A stretch of DNA of 64,000 nt from HGM04593 sp045613945 (GTDB lineage: Bacteria > Bacteroidota > Bacteroidia > Bacteroidales > Bacteroidaceae): contig JAZLBZ010000052.1 of the NCBI GenBank assembly GCA_045613945.1, positions 9,139 through 73,138 on the forward strand. Reading direction: 5' to 3'. Made by a program: the position numbers and the translations under genes. The notes under the pieces are model-generated. The model had not been told where the DNA came from, made no database searches, and saw only the letters and a program-made list of their open reading frames with translations. Positions 1 to 8,182 of the stretch are shown in pieces (within the stretch, counting starts at the first letter, position 1; the number at the start of each line of letters is the position of its first letter).

Positions 1-1
1 T

Positions 2-1012
2 GAGATGACGCTTGGCATGCTCTATCCAATGTATACAGGCTCCACAGTCTACTATCTGCCCAAGCCGCCGGCTGCACCGCTGCTACTGAAGGCGATGAAG
101 GTGGTAAAGCCCACAACAATGCTCACTGTGCCAATGATTATTGAAAAGGTATACAAGAACAGCGTGCTGCCGACAATAAAGAAGAGCCGTACGCTCTCAT
201 GGATGAACAAGCATATGCATGGACTAATGTGCCGCATCATTGGCATGAAGTTGAAAAAGACTTTTGGCGGTTGCATAAGTTTCTACGGCATTGGCGGTGC
301 AAAACTCGACCCCGAGGTTGAGAAGTTCTTGCTTGCAGCCCGTTTCCCATATGCGATTGGTTATGGATTGACCGAGACTTCGCCGTTGTTGGGCTATGCA
401 ATGTCGGGGTGGAGGAGTGTAGGTTCCTTCGGCTATCCGGTGTACAATGTGCAGTTGAAACTGCATAATGTTGACCCGGAGACCGGCGAGGGTGAGATTG
501 TTGCAAAAGGTCCCAACGTGATGCTGGGATACTACAAGGATCCTGTGCGTACAAGGAGCGTCTTTACCGAGGACGGTTGGTTCCGTACTAGTGACATTGC
601 TGTACAGGATGAGAAGGGACGTTTCTACATCAAGGGACGCAATAGCAATATGATACTTGGCCCTTCGGGCGAGAATATCTACCCCGAGGAGATTGAGAAT
701 GTGCTGAACAACGTTGAGGGCGTGGGTGAGTCTATTGTTGTTGAGCGTAACGGCCGTCTTGTGGCGCTGGTGGCTCCAACAGATGATTTCATCCAGTGGA
801 ACCAGGAGGGCGAGGACAGGTTCTATGAGAAACTTGACCGCTGGAAGGCTAAGATCCTTAGCATCACCAACAAGAATGTGAACAAATCGTCACAGGTGAG
901 TTCGGTAGAGGTTATGAAGGAGCCTTTTGAAAAGACTGCCACACAAAAGATCAGACGTTTCAAGTACAAGGATTCTGCCCCCACTGTCGAGGAGGAGAAG
1001 AAAGATAAATAA
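2..1012 (+). CDS. AMP-forming long-chain acyl-CoA synthetase, C-terminal part (cut by window start)
   Basis: This is the C-terminal 336 residues of an adenylate-forming enzyme that activates a fatty acid with ATP and loads it onto CoA. The reading frame is open to the first base of the window, so the true start is upstream; the internal Met at position 5 is not the start. Visible family motifs are YGLTETSP (the A5-like YG.TE motif), GEIVAKGPNVMLGYYKDP, DGWFRTSDI with the ATP-binding Asp, the hinge-like KGRNSNMI and GENIYPEEIE. The C-terminal lid domain follows, and QKIRRFKY carries the lysine expected near the end. The gene is followed by a strong hairpin terminator. Fatty-acid substrate is inferred from the family; exact chain length cannot be told. 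Confidence 0.88.
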   Translation, partial: EMTLGMLYPMYTGSTVYYLPKPPAAPLLLKAMKVVKPTTMLTVPMIIEKVYKNSVLPTIKKSRTLSWMNKHMHGLMCRIIGMKLKKTFGGCISFYGIGGAKLDPEVEKFLLAARFPYAIGYGLTETSPLLGYAMSGWRSVGSFGYPVYNVQLKLHNVDPETGEGEIVAKGPNVMLGYYKDPVRTRSVFTEDGWFRTSDIAVQDEKGRFYIKGRNSNMILGPSGENIYPEEIENVLNNVEGVGESIVVERNGRLVALVAPTDDFIQWNQEGEDRFYEKLDRWKAKILSITNKNVNKSSQVSSVEVMKEPFEKTATQKIRRFKYKDSAPTVEEEKKDK

Positions 1013-1062
1013 TCGCTTTCCCGCAGAACTAAAGTGCGGTTTAAGGTGTTATTAATGCAATA

Positions 1063-1104
1063 GTCACCTGCAGCACTTGCAAGTGCCGCAGGTGACTGTT
1101 TTTT
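1063..1104 (+). terminator. Rho-independent terminator of the acyl-CoA synthetase gene
   Basis: GTCACCTGC and GCAGGTGAC form a perfect 9-bp stem around a 16-nt loop and are followed by TGTTTTTTG. It lies 50 bp after the stop of the upstream gene and before the small peptide gene at 1138. Confidence 0.75.
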
Positions 1105-1137
1105 GTATCCATTTACAAACCTTAAACCGTTATAGTT

Positions 1138-1290
1138 ATGAGAAAACGCTATTTATCGCCTGTGGCAGAAAGCATTTGTATTCAAACAACAATTATTGCA
1201 GCCTCGGCGCCTGCCGCCAGAATGACGTTAAACCTCGAAGAGGGGGATACTGATACTGGGAAAGGTTCCTGGGGAAGTATCTGGGAGTGA
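1138..1290 (+). CDS. Small 50-residue peptide of the Bacteroidales MKK-Y-xP type, unknown function
   Basis: An ATG-to-TGA frame of 50 codons starting MRKRYLSPVAESICIQTT and ending GSWGSIWE. The layout is a basic start, a Y..P motif, a short hydrophobic stretch (TTIIAASAPAA, about residues 17-27), then an acidic Gly/Trp-rich tail. It resembles the many small unannotated proteins of Bacteroidales that begin MKK.Y..P, which I know only as hypothetical. It sits alone between a terminator at 1063-1104 and a bidirectional hairpin that starts 6 bp after its stop, which supports a real transcription unit. A leader-peptide or secreted-peptide role is possible but unproven. No promoter of the consensus form was found upstream. 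Confidence 0.55.
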   Translation: MRKRYLSPVAESICIQTTIIAASAPAARMTLNLEEGDTDTGKGSWGSIWE

Positions 1291-1295
1291 AAGTA

Positions 1296-1331
1296 AATTA
1301 GGGTGACCCGTTCTTTTGGGTCACCCTAATT
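1296..1331. terminator. Bidirectional terminator between the small peptide gene and the beta-galactosidase gene
   Basis: A perfect 14-bp inverted repeat (AATTAGGGTGACCC / GGGTCACCCTAATT) with an 8-nt loop, placed between two converging genes (stops at 1290 and 1352). Confidence 0.75.
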
Positions 1332-1351
1332 CTTGTAATTATAAACTGTTA

Positions 1352-4300
1352 TTACTTTGCAACAACAGGAGAGATGCGGAGTTTATAACTCATCTGCTCG
1401 TTTGGTACACGGTACTCTGGCAGTGTGCCTACATCGTAACCGCAAGATGCGTTACCGATACCGCGCATCCAAGCGTCGAGGTGGAGCACTGTGTATGGGC
1501 GCTTTGTCATCTCCCAGTAATGACCGGCTCTCATGAGATCCTCATCGGTGTATGGGAGTGCCGAGAAACTGACATTGCCTTCTGTCTCAATCTTCACACC
1601 CTGTCCGTTGTCATCAGTGAGCACAAGTTCACGCAAGCCCTCGCGGCTGCCGCTGCTCTGTGGCTTCACATAACGGTCGGCCATCTCGCCGTTAGCGCTT
1701 GTTGTGTAACGTCCAACAACTACACCGTCCTTGCGGTCTACGGTGTTCTCCCAGGGACCGTATGCATAGTATGCCACGTTGCTAAATGAGTTGTCGATGT
1801 TGCAAACAAGGCCTGCACGGCGCAAGTCGCCGCTCTTTGGAATGAACTTGGCATCAACATCCACAATACCTTGTGGATAGATGGTGTAGTTGATTTCTGT
1901 GTCGCAGATTGAACCCTTGCGCACTGTCTTTACAACAGTGTTGCCGTTCTCTTCGACAACGCTAATCGTGCCATTTGCTTCAAGGCCGTTTGCTGTCTGC
2001 GCCTGTGGCTTGCCAGCGTCTGGTCCGTAGTAGTCGTAACCTTGGCGGTCGTTCTCAATCCAACGGTGGTTATCGTAGATGAATCCCTGGCCGTCGGCGA
2101 TGATGTTCTTGCCACCGAATGCGAGTGCTGTGAGCTGTGCTGTCTCGGCATCAAATGTCAACTGTACCTTGTCGTTGCCAATAACCGTCTCGTGGAGGGA
2201 TGATGTGGCTGCAAGTGGAGCACCCTTTGACTTTATTGCAGCAAGCGGAGCGCGCTCGGCAAGTGTGAACTGTGCCATTGCAACCTCGTGGCCGGCAGGT
2301 GCGAATGTCTGTGCATTGCGGTATACGATATGAGCGTTGATGAGCAACTCGTCACCCTTCTTCAGGGCCTTGTTGATGCTGGCTTTCTTCACTGTAATCC
2401 ATACCTTGCCTGTCTGTCCGCTCTCTGTGTAAGGGATTGGCGATTTGCCGGTGTATACGATATTGCCATTTTTTACAATCTCATATATCATCTCAAACTC
2501 GTTGAGGTTGGTGAAGTTGTACTTGTTCTTCATTGCAATGGTAACAATACCGCCGTCGAACTCGGTGTTCACCTCGGGCATTGTAATGTCAATGAACTGG
2601 TGAGCAGCCTTCACCTCCTTGAGTTTAGCACTCTCCTCGCGTGTTGGAGGAATGATGCCGTTTGAGCAGAAGTTGCCCTGGTGAGGACCCGGATAGTCAT
2701 AGCCTGTATGTATGCGGTAAACGCCTTCCTTCATCTCCTGTGGGTCGTAGATAGCCTGGTCAACCCAATCCCAGATGCAGCCACCGATGCAAGAGTTCGA
2801 TGCCTCAATCTTCTGCCAGTACTCCTTGAGGTTGCCGATGGCGTTACCCATAGCGTGAGCATACTCGCAGATGAACATTGGCTTGTCGAGGTCGTTGGTG
2901 TACTTGTCCATCCATGCCTGGCCGGGGTACATCTTTGAGTAGAAGTCGCTGAAGCGTCCGCCACCATAATCGCCGCTTGAGCGTGTTCCCTCGTAGTGTA
3001 CAGGGCGGCTGTCAAGGCGCTTAGCCTCGTCGTAGCAAGGACCGAAGTTGCTGCCGTTGCCTGCCTCGTTACCCAGGCTCCACATTACAACACTGGCGTG
3101 GTTGCGGTCGCGCAATACCATGCGGTTGATGCGGTCAACAAATGCCGGAATCCATGTCTTGCGGTCCGAGATACTCTGGTTTGCATGGTCCTCCAAGTCT
3201 GCCTCGTCGCAGCAGTAGAGGCCATAGTAGTCAAACATCGCATACATCTTTGCCGCGTTGGGGTAGTGGCTTGTACGTATTGTGTTGATGTTGTTCTGCT
3301 TCATGAGCTTGACATCCTGCAGCATTGACTCAGTTGTGACAGCGCGGCCATGTACAGGGTGTGTGTCGTGGCGGTTTACGCCCTTGAAGAATACTCTCTC
3401 GCCGTTGATATATACAAGTGAGTTCTTGATGACGATGTCGCGGAAACCATACTTTGTAGAGAATGCCATCTCTTCGTTGTCCTCGTCATCGTACTGGATG
3501 ATGCGTACGGTGTAGAGGTTTGGCTTCTCGGCACTCCACAACTTGAGGTTGAATACCTCGAGTTTGATTTCGCCGCTTGGAGATACAATCTTTGCCGCTG
3601 TGTTTACAACTGTAGACTCCTCGGCGGCAAGTTCGCCGTTTGGATCGAATATCTGCGCCTTCACAGTCTTGAGACCTGGGATAAAGTCGCGGTTGTCAAT
3701 CTCGAACTTGATGCTTACGTCTGCGCTGAAACGGTCGGCCGACATCTTGCTTGTGATGTAGTGGTCGCGAACAGCTGTCTTTGGCACGTTGTAGAGATAT
3801 ACATCGCGGAAGATACCGCTCATGCGGAACATGTCCTGGCACTCAAGGTATGAGCCGTCGCTCCAGCGGAATACCTGTACGGCAAGTTTGTTCTCGCCCT
3901 TCTGCATATAGTTGGTGATGTCGAACTCGGCAACGTTGTTTGCACCCTGTGTGTAGCCTACATACTGGCCGTTGAGCCATACGAATGCAGCAGAGTAGAT
4001 ACCGCCAAAGTGAATGAATGTGCGTCGTCCGTCCCAATCCTCGGGAACCTCGAATGTGCGGATGTATGAACCTACGGGGTTGATGCCGTATTTGCTGCCG
4101 TTGTCGTTGTAGCCCGGGCGTGCCTTGATGTATGGAGGTGTGTTGGCGTGTGGGTACTCTACGTTGTTGTAGATTGGCTTGTCATATCCAAGCATCTCCC
4201 AGTTCGAAGGAACTGGAATCTCGTCCCATGCGCTTGCGTCAAAACCGGCCTCAAAGAAGTCGAGCGGGCGCTGTTCGGGTTCACTCACAAGGTTGAACTT

Positions 4301-5395
4301 CCATGTGCCGTTGAGGCTCATGTAGCGGTTGTTCACAGGCTCGGTCCAGGGAGTTGCGTAGTACTCCTTGTCGGCAAGCATCTTGCTCACGTTGTCATAT
4401 GGCATATATGTTGCCACTGCACGCTCCTTGTTCTCGGCGAACATGGTCTCGTCCTCCCAGTGTGGGGCATTGATCTTTGGCTTCTCAACTGCTGTAATGT
4501 TGAACCATGCATCCTTGTCTTTGGGGTCCTTCTCAACGAGCATCATGCGGCCATCCTTGACTGTGTACATCGTGCCCTCTTTGCCTGCCGATGTGATGAG
4601 GTATACGCCAGGCTGCTTTTCAACAGGCTCAAAATGGAACTTTGCATTGTTCCACTCGCCTGCCTTTGCCGGCCACTGGAGCAGATAGTCAATGCTTGGG
4701 TTGCCGCCGCCATCGTCAAAGTTAATGCCGTAGAATGAGTTCTCGATAGCAAATGTAAATAGGTCTATTGTCTTGATGCTCCAGTACTGTCCCTTGTTGC
4801 CGCTTACGGTGTCCTCGCACACGATGCGTGCGTTGTTCTCACCTGAATCGCCGTTGCCAAGTACCTGGCCGGGCTTTGTAACGGGGCAAATCTGGTATGT
4901 AAGGTTGTCATCGAAACCGGCAACCTCCGAAGGCTGAATCTTGAACTTTGCAGCGCGCATGTTTGCCGCTCTCTCCTTCTTGATTACAATGAGTGTGCCA
5001 CCCTTGCCCTTTGCCACAGCGAGTGTCGGGCTGTTTGCCGGGATGAGCATACCGTTCTCAAACTTCCACAATTGCGCCTCGTCCGAGCCGTTGTTCTCGC
5101 CAACTTCAACAAGGTTGCCGTTGACACGCAGGGCGTTGTTGGTTACAGGATTTATGATGCGCCAGCTGCCCGACAGTTCCGAAATCTTCCAGTAGATAGA
5201 AGCATCTTCCTTGTCATAGTTGGCAAATCCTGCCATTTCTCCAATTTTCTCGGCAACGAGATTCTCTGTCTCACCGGCACCATAGATATGGTACAGTTTG
5301 CCTTTCTCAAATGTCTCTTGAGCATTGCTGCTGAATGAGCACAGGAGTGCCACAGCAGTCAATAGAAAGCATTTTTTCAATTGTTTGATTGACAT
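1352..5395 (-). CDS. Secreted GH2 beta-galactosidase with N-terminal lectin-like region
   Basis: A 1347-residue glycoside hydrolase family 2 enzyme that should remove terminal beta-galactose from glycans outside the cytoplasm or in the periplasm. A signal peptide covers about residues 1-25 (ending SSNAQ). Residues about 30-310 are extra compared with LacZ and contain ricin-like elements (IYWKISELSGSWRIINP; QLWKFENGML; QYWSIK), probably a carbohydrate-binding region. The GH2 jelly-roll starts near 350, the TIM barrel near 655-900, and the LacZ small-chain domain occupies the C terminus. The acid/base Glu is E777 in SLGNEAGNG and the nucleophile is E844 in ICEYAHAMGN. The gene stands alone on the minus strand with 306 bp in front. 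Beta-galactosidase rather than another GH2 activity is favoured by the small-chain domain. Confidence 0.92.
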   Translation of the reverse strand: MSIKQLKKCFLLTAVALLCSFSSNAQETFEKGKLYHIYGAGETENLVAEKIGEMAGFANYDKEDASIYWKISELSGSWRIINPVTNNALRVNGNLVEVGENNGSDEAQLWKFENGMLIPANSPTLAVAKGKGGTLIVIKKERAANMRAAKFKIQPSEVAGFDDNLTYQICPVTKPGQVLGNGDSGENNARIVCEDTVSGNKGQYWSIKTIDLFTFAIENSFYGINFDDGGGNPSIDYLLQWPAKAGEWNNAKFHFEPVEKQPGVYLITSAGKEGTMYTVKDGRMMLVEKDPKDKDAWFNITAVEKPKINAPHWEDETMFAENKERAVATYMPYDNVSKMLADKEYYATPWTEPVNNRYMSLNGTWKFNLVSEPEQRPLDFFEAGFDASAWDEIPVPSNWEMLGYDKPIYNNVEYPHANTPPYIKARPGYNDNGSKYGINPVGSYIRTFEVPEDWDGRRTFIHFGGIYSAAFVWLNGQYVGYTQGANNVAEFDITNYMQKGENKLAVQVFRWSDGSYLECQDMFRMSGIFRDVYLYNVPKTAVRDHYITSKMSADRFSADVSIKFEIDNRDFIPGLKTVKAQIFDPNGELAAEESTVVNTAAKIVSPSGEIKLEVFNLKLWSAEKPNLYTVRIIQYDDEDNEEMAFSTKYGFRDIVIKNSLVYINGERVFFKGVNRHDTHPVHGRAVTTESMLQDVKLMKQNNINTIRTSHYPNAAKMYAMFDYYGLYCCDEADLEDHANQSISDRKTWIPAFVDRINRMVLRDRNHASVVMWSLGNEAGNGSNFGPCYDEAKRLDSRPVHYEGTRSSGDYGGGRFSDFYSKMYPGQAWMDKYTNDLDKPMFICEYAHAMGNAIGNLKEYWQKIEASNSCIGGCIWDWVDQAIYDPQEMKEGVYRIHTGYDYPGPHQGNFCSNGIIPPTREESAKLKEVKAAHQFIDITMPEVNTEFDGGIVTIAMKNKYNFTNLNEFEMIYEIVKNGNIVYTGKSPIPYTESGQTGKVWITVKKASINKALKKGDELLINAHIVYRNAQTFAPAGHEVAMAQFTLAERAPLAAIKSKGAPLAATSSLHETVIGNDKVQLTFDAETAQLTALAFGGKNIIADGQGFIYDNHRWIENDRQGYDYYGPDAGKPQAQTANGLEANGTISVVEENGNTVVKTVRKGSICDTEINYTIYPQGIVDVDAKFIPKSGDLRRAGLVCNIDNSFSNVAYYAYGPWENTVDRKDGVVVGRYTTSANGEMADRYVKPQSSGSREGLRELVLTDDNGQGVKIETEGNVSFSALPYTDEDLMRAGHYWEMTKRPYTVLHLDAWMRGIGNASCGYDVGTLPEYRVPNEQMSYKLRISPVVAK

Positions 5396-5586
5396 AGTGT
5401 TGTGTTTTATGGTTATTATTATAAAATACTTTTAAATGCTACAAACGAGCAAAATATAAAGCAATGCTTCAATATTTTACTGCGAGTGCAGTACATATTC
5501 GTGAAATATCACAAAGATATAAAGATATTTGTGAAATTTGGTTTTTCTGGACGAAAAGTTTTGATATTTTATGTGTTAAGGATTAT

Positions 5587-5625
5587 AAAACTGAAAGGTG
5601 AAAACTGAAAGGTGAAAACTGAAAG
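5587..5625. repeat. Tandem 14-bp repeat (AAAACTGAAAGGTG), 2.8 copies
   Basis: The unit AAAACTGAAAGGTG occurs at 5587-5600 and 5601-5614, and the first 11 bases recur at 5615-5625. The same repeat in another phase recurs directly after the kbl stop at 9372-9399. Confidence 0.8.
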
Positions 5626-5649
5626 CACAGTTCCGGTAATAATAAAAAA

Positions 5650-5679
5650 GACAGGCAACAACAATAGTTGCTGCCTGTC
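5650..5679 (-). terminator. Terminator of the threonine dehydrogenase gene
   Basis: GACAGGCAAC pairs with a GTTGCTGCCTGTC segment. Read on the minus strand the hairpin is followed by a T-rich run (TTTTTTATTATT). It lies 22 bp after the stop. Confidence 0.65.
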
Positions 5680-5701
5680 AAATGATATTCTGTGCGTTGC
5701 T

Positions 5702-6658
5702 TTACTTGTTGACACGCTCGCGCAGGGTCTTTATCATATCCTGTGTCATAGAGTCGAGGTCGTAACTTGGCTTCCAGTCCCACTCGTTGCGTGCGCAACT
5801 GTCGTCCATCTTGTTTGGCCAAGAGTCGGCAATTGCCTGGCGAACAGGGTCGAACTCATAGTGCATCTTGAAGTCGGGGATGTACTTCTGGATAGACGCC
5901 TTGATGATTTCGGGGTCAAAACTCATTGATGCAACGTTGAAGGCATTGCGGTGTATGAGGCGTGTGGGGTCTGCATTCATAATGTCAACGGCTGCCTTCA
6001 GGGCATCGGGCATATACATCATATCCATGAATGTGCCGGCCTGAATGGGGCAGGCAAAATCCTCGCCCTTGACAGCGGCATAGTAAATCTCCACTGCGTA
6101 GTCGGTTGTTCCGCCGCCGGGCAGAGTCACGTTTGAGATGAGGCCCGGGAAACGTACCGCACGTGTGTCAACGCCATACTTGGTGTAGTAGTAGTCGCTT
6201 AGCAACTCAGTTGCCACCTTTGTGACACCGTACATTGTCTTTGGGCGCTGGATGGTGTCCTGTGGTGTGTTGTCGCGTGGAGTGTTGGGACCGAACGAGC
6301 CAATTGAACTTGGTGTGAAGACGGCACACTTCTTCTCGCGCGCAATCTCAAGAATGTTGATGAGGCCGTTCATCTGTATGTCCCATGCCAACAGGGGCTT
6401 TGACTCGGCAACAGCTGACAGCAGTGCTGCAAGGTTGTATATGGTGTCAATCTTGTATTTCTCTACAATGTCGGCAAGTTGCTGGGCGTTCTTTACGTTG
6501 GCTTCCTCGGCAGGGCCGCTCTCGAGCAGAATGCCCTTTGGCTCGGCGCCTGGGATATATCCGGCAACGATATTGCCGTCCGGAATCATATTACGCAATT
6601 TCATTGTGAGTTCCGAACCAATCTGTCCGGTTGAACCGATGACAAGTACGTTTTTCAT
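5702..6658 (-). CDS. L-threonine 3-dehydrogenase, SDR/epimerase type
   Basis: A 318-residue NAD-dependent extended short-chain dehydrogenase. In Bacteroidales and other bacteria this branch oxidises L-threonine to 2-amino-3-oxobutyrate, which the CoA ligase Kbl splits to glycine and acetyl-CoA. The NAD-binding GSTGQIG motif is at residues 8-14, and the YGVTK active-site Tyr/Lys pair sits after the SSIGSFG segment that supplies the catalytic Ser/Thr. Kbl is encoded 1.5 kb away at 8183, which favours threonine dehydrogenase over a nucleotide-sugar epimerase. A consensus promoter lies about 50 bp upstream (6705-6736) and a terminator downstream, so it is a single-gene unit. The cofactor choice and reaction are inferred from the family. 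Confidence 0.87.
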   Translation of the reverse strand: MKNVLVIGSTGQIGSELTMKLRNMIPDGNIVAGYIPGAEPKGILLESGPAEEANVKNAQQLADIVEKYKIDTIYNLAALLSAVAESKPLLAWDIQMNGLINILEIAREKKCAVFTPSSIGSFGPNTPRDNTPQDTIQRPKTMYGVTKVATELLSDYYYTKYGVDTRAVRFPGLISNVTLPGGGTTDYAVEIYYAAVKGEDFACPIQAGTFMDMMYMPDALKAAVDIMNADPTRLIHRNAFNVASMSFDPEIIKASIQKYIPDFKMHYEFDPVRQAIADSWPNKMDDSCARNEWDWKPSYDLDSMTQDMIKTLRERVNK

Positions 6659-6704
6659 AAACTATATGATTTTGTTTTTTTATTATCTTTTGCTGGAGTG
6701 CAAA

Positions 6705-6736
6705 CAAAGTTACTGCTAATTTCGCTATAGGTGCAA
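6705..6736 (-). promoter_or_regulatory. Bacteroidetes-type promoter for threonine dehydrogenase
   Basis: Minus strand TTG, 21-nt spacer, TAACTTTG. This matches the TTG/TAnnTTTG consensus of Bacteroidetes primary sigma factors. It is 46 bp upstream of the start codon. Confidence 0.7.
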
Positions 6737-6767
6737 GTTTTTTATAATAAAATGTTACAAAAATTAT

Positions 6768-7937
6768 CTAAAGCATAGCAAACAGGCTGAACATCAGGTA
6801 GCCGATGTAGTTGCCTACGGCATACCCCGCAAGGCCGTTGGTGATGCCTGTTACAATGACATCCTTGTTTTTCATTGTTGCTGCTATCATGGGCACGCAC
6901 ACAGGGGAGTTGATGAGCGTGTTCGATGTTATGACTGCAGTGTCAGCGTCAATCCCCGAGAATCTTGCGAGAATAATGGTCAGCAGCAGTGAACCAAAGA
7001 TAATTGTTGCCTGGTAGAGCAGTATGTAAAGGCTCTGTTCCCAGTCTATGCTGCTCAGGTCGGCCATTGTGGCCATTACAAGGCAGAATACATATATCAG
7101 GTACATGCCGGCATCGTAACTCTTGTCCCACCGCTGCACCTCCTTCCAGTTTGTCAGCAGTAGCGAAAGGGTGGTGATGGAGAGGATGAGCGCTACAGTA
7201 GATATGCCATTCCCGCCTCCTGCAACAGTGCCAATGTAGACAGATATTCCCATGACAGCCAACGAGGCAAGCAGGATTTTTACAAGTTGCAAAAGGCATT
7301 CCCTGCTGCCAAAATCCTTGTATGGGTTTTCATCGGTATACTCCTCAATACTTACGTTCTGCTCCTTGCTGCCATGTTTTCCCACAATGCGGCGCGCCAG
7401 CCTCACGCCGCCACCCATCAGCAGCATAAGGTAAAAGAATGACACAATGAGGTTACAGGTCGATAGTATGACAAAATTCTCGGTACTCAGGCCCACCATC
7501 TGCTTTATTGCTGCAAGGTTTGCCGCGCCGCCAAGATACTGTCCTGTGAGCGCTGCCCCCATCTTGTCGCTCTCTTCGCCAAGATGTCCTTTGAAAAGTA
7601 TAAAGCCTATGAACGCAAACAGCGCAACAGAGAAAATACCAGCCACCAATGCTCCAAGCGACCTGCCCAATGAGAATTTCCTGAAATTGCAGCCAAACAG
7701 CATCATTGGCAGTGCCAGTGGCACAAGTATCTCCGATATTGAGTTCTGGAAACCCGTCAGGCTTTTATGGGCATCGGGCGCCGAGGGCAGTATGCCAATG
7801 TTTGCAACAGCCACTCCCAGCAGATAAAGTGTCAGCACCGGTCCAATCTTGTTAAAGAACCTGTTCTTGCGGCATATGTAAAGCACGCCGGCTGGGGCAA
7901 TAATGTAGAATATGAGTAAAAGGGTGTTTGTGAGCAT
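6768..7937 (-). CDS. DUF819 family integral membrane protein (YjcL-like permease)
   Basis: A 389-residue polytopic membrane protein starting MLTNTLLLIFYIIAPAGVL, with about ten hydrophobic segments and the Gly-rich LTGQYLGGAANLAAI segment typical of the DUF819/YjcL family. The open frame extends 76 codons further upstream, but that part is basic, non-membrane and poorly composed, so the Met at 7937 is preferred. YjcL-like proteins are presumed transporters of unknown substrate. Here it lies between the two enzymes of threonine breakdown, so an amino acid or a related metabolite is a reasonable guess from context only. A possible -7 element (TACCTTTG) is at 7990-7997 on the minus strand. Confidence 0.82.
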   Translation of the reverse strand: MLTNTLLLIFYIIAPAGVLYICRKNRFFNKIGPVLTLYLLGVAVANIGILPSAPDAHKSLTGFQNSISEILVPLALPMMLFGCNFRKFSLGRSLGALVAGIFSVALFAFIGFILFKGHLGEESDKMGAALTGQYLGGAANLAAIKQMVGLSTENFVILSTCNLIVSFFYLMLLMGGGVRLARRIVGKHGSKEQNVSIEEYTDENPYKDFGSRECLLQLVKILLASLAVMGISVYIGTVAGGGNGISTVALILSITTLSLLLTNWKEVQRWDKSYDAGMYLIYVFCLVMATMADLSSIDWEQSLYILLYQATIIFGSLLLTIILARFSGIDADTAVITSNTLINSPVCVPMIAATMKNKDVIVTGITNGLAGYAVGNYIGYLMFSLFAML

Positions 7938-7989
7938 TGCTTGTTCATTATTGATAGTGTACGGGGCATAAAAATACCCTTTTGCGTGC

Positions 7990-7997
7990 CAAAGGTA
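7990..7997 (-). promoter_or_regulatory. Possible -7 element for the DUF819 gene
   Basis: TACCTTTG on the minus strand, 53 bp before the start chosen at 7937. No TTG at the proper -33 distance was seen, so only the -7 half is supported. Confidence 0.35.
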
Positions 7998-8114
7998 TAA
8001 TATTTTGTTAGAACATCGCTTGTCAAAGGGCTGCGAAATGCTCCTTGCGTGCTGCATTTGTGTGTGTGACGAAATATTTTCCCGTTCCCGATATGTATTT
8101 TGAATCAAAAAATG

Positions 8115-8122
8115 TACTTTTG
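8115..8122 (+). promoter_or_regulatory. Possible -7 element for kbl
   Basis: TACTTTTG, about 60 bp before the kbl start. No -33 TTG at 19-21 nt was found. Confidence 0.35.
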
Positions 8123-8182
8123 TAGACCGACGGGAGTTCTTCTCCCTTGTAATGATAATCATCAACTAAAACAATATATATA

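Larger units (their letters stand above)
5396..5701. other. 306-bp intergenic region upstream of the GH2 gene
   Basis: AT-rich spacer between the start of the GH2 gene and the stop of the threonine dehydrogenase gene, both on the minus strand. It holds the threonine dehydrogenase terminator (5650-5679) and a short tandem repeat (5587-5625). The GH2 promoter must lie in about 5400-5580. A TATATTTTGC on the minus strand near 5450 resembles a -7 element with one extra base, but no matching -33 TTG at proper spacing was found. No gene is visible. Confidence 0.5.

Noticed and set aside
8099..8122. TTTG plus TACTTTTG as a complete promoter for kbl
   Set aside because: The spacer is only 12 nt, well below the 19-21 nt seen at the other promoters here; only the -7 half was reported.
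7938..8165. N-terminal 76-codon extension of the DUF819 protein
   Set aside because: The extension is basic and low in hydrophobic residues, unlike the family N terminus; it also covers the likely promoter region of this gene and of kbl.
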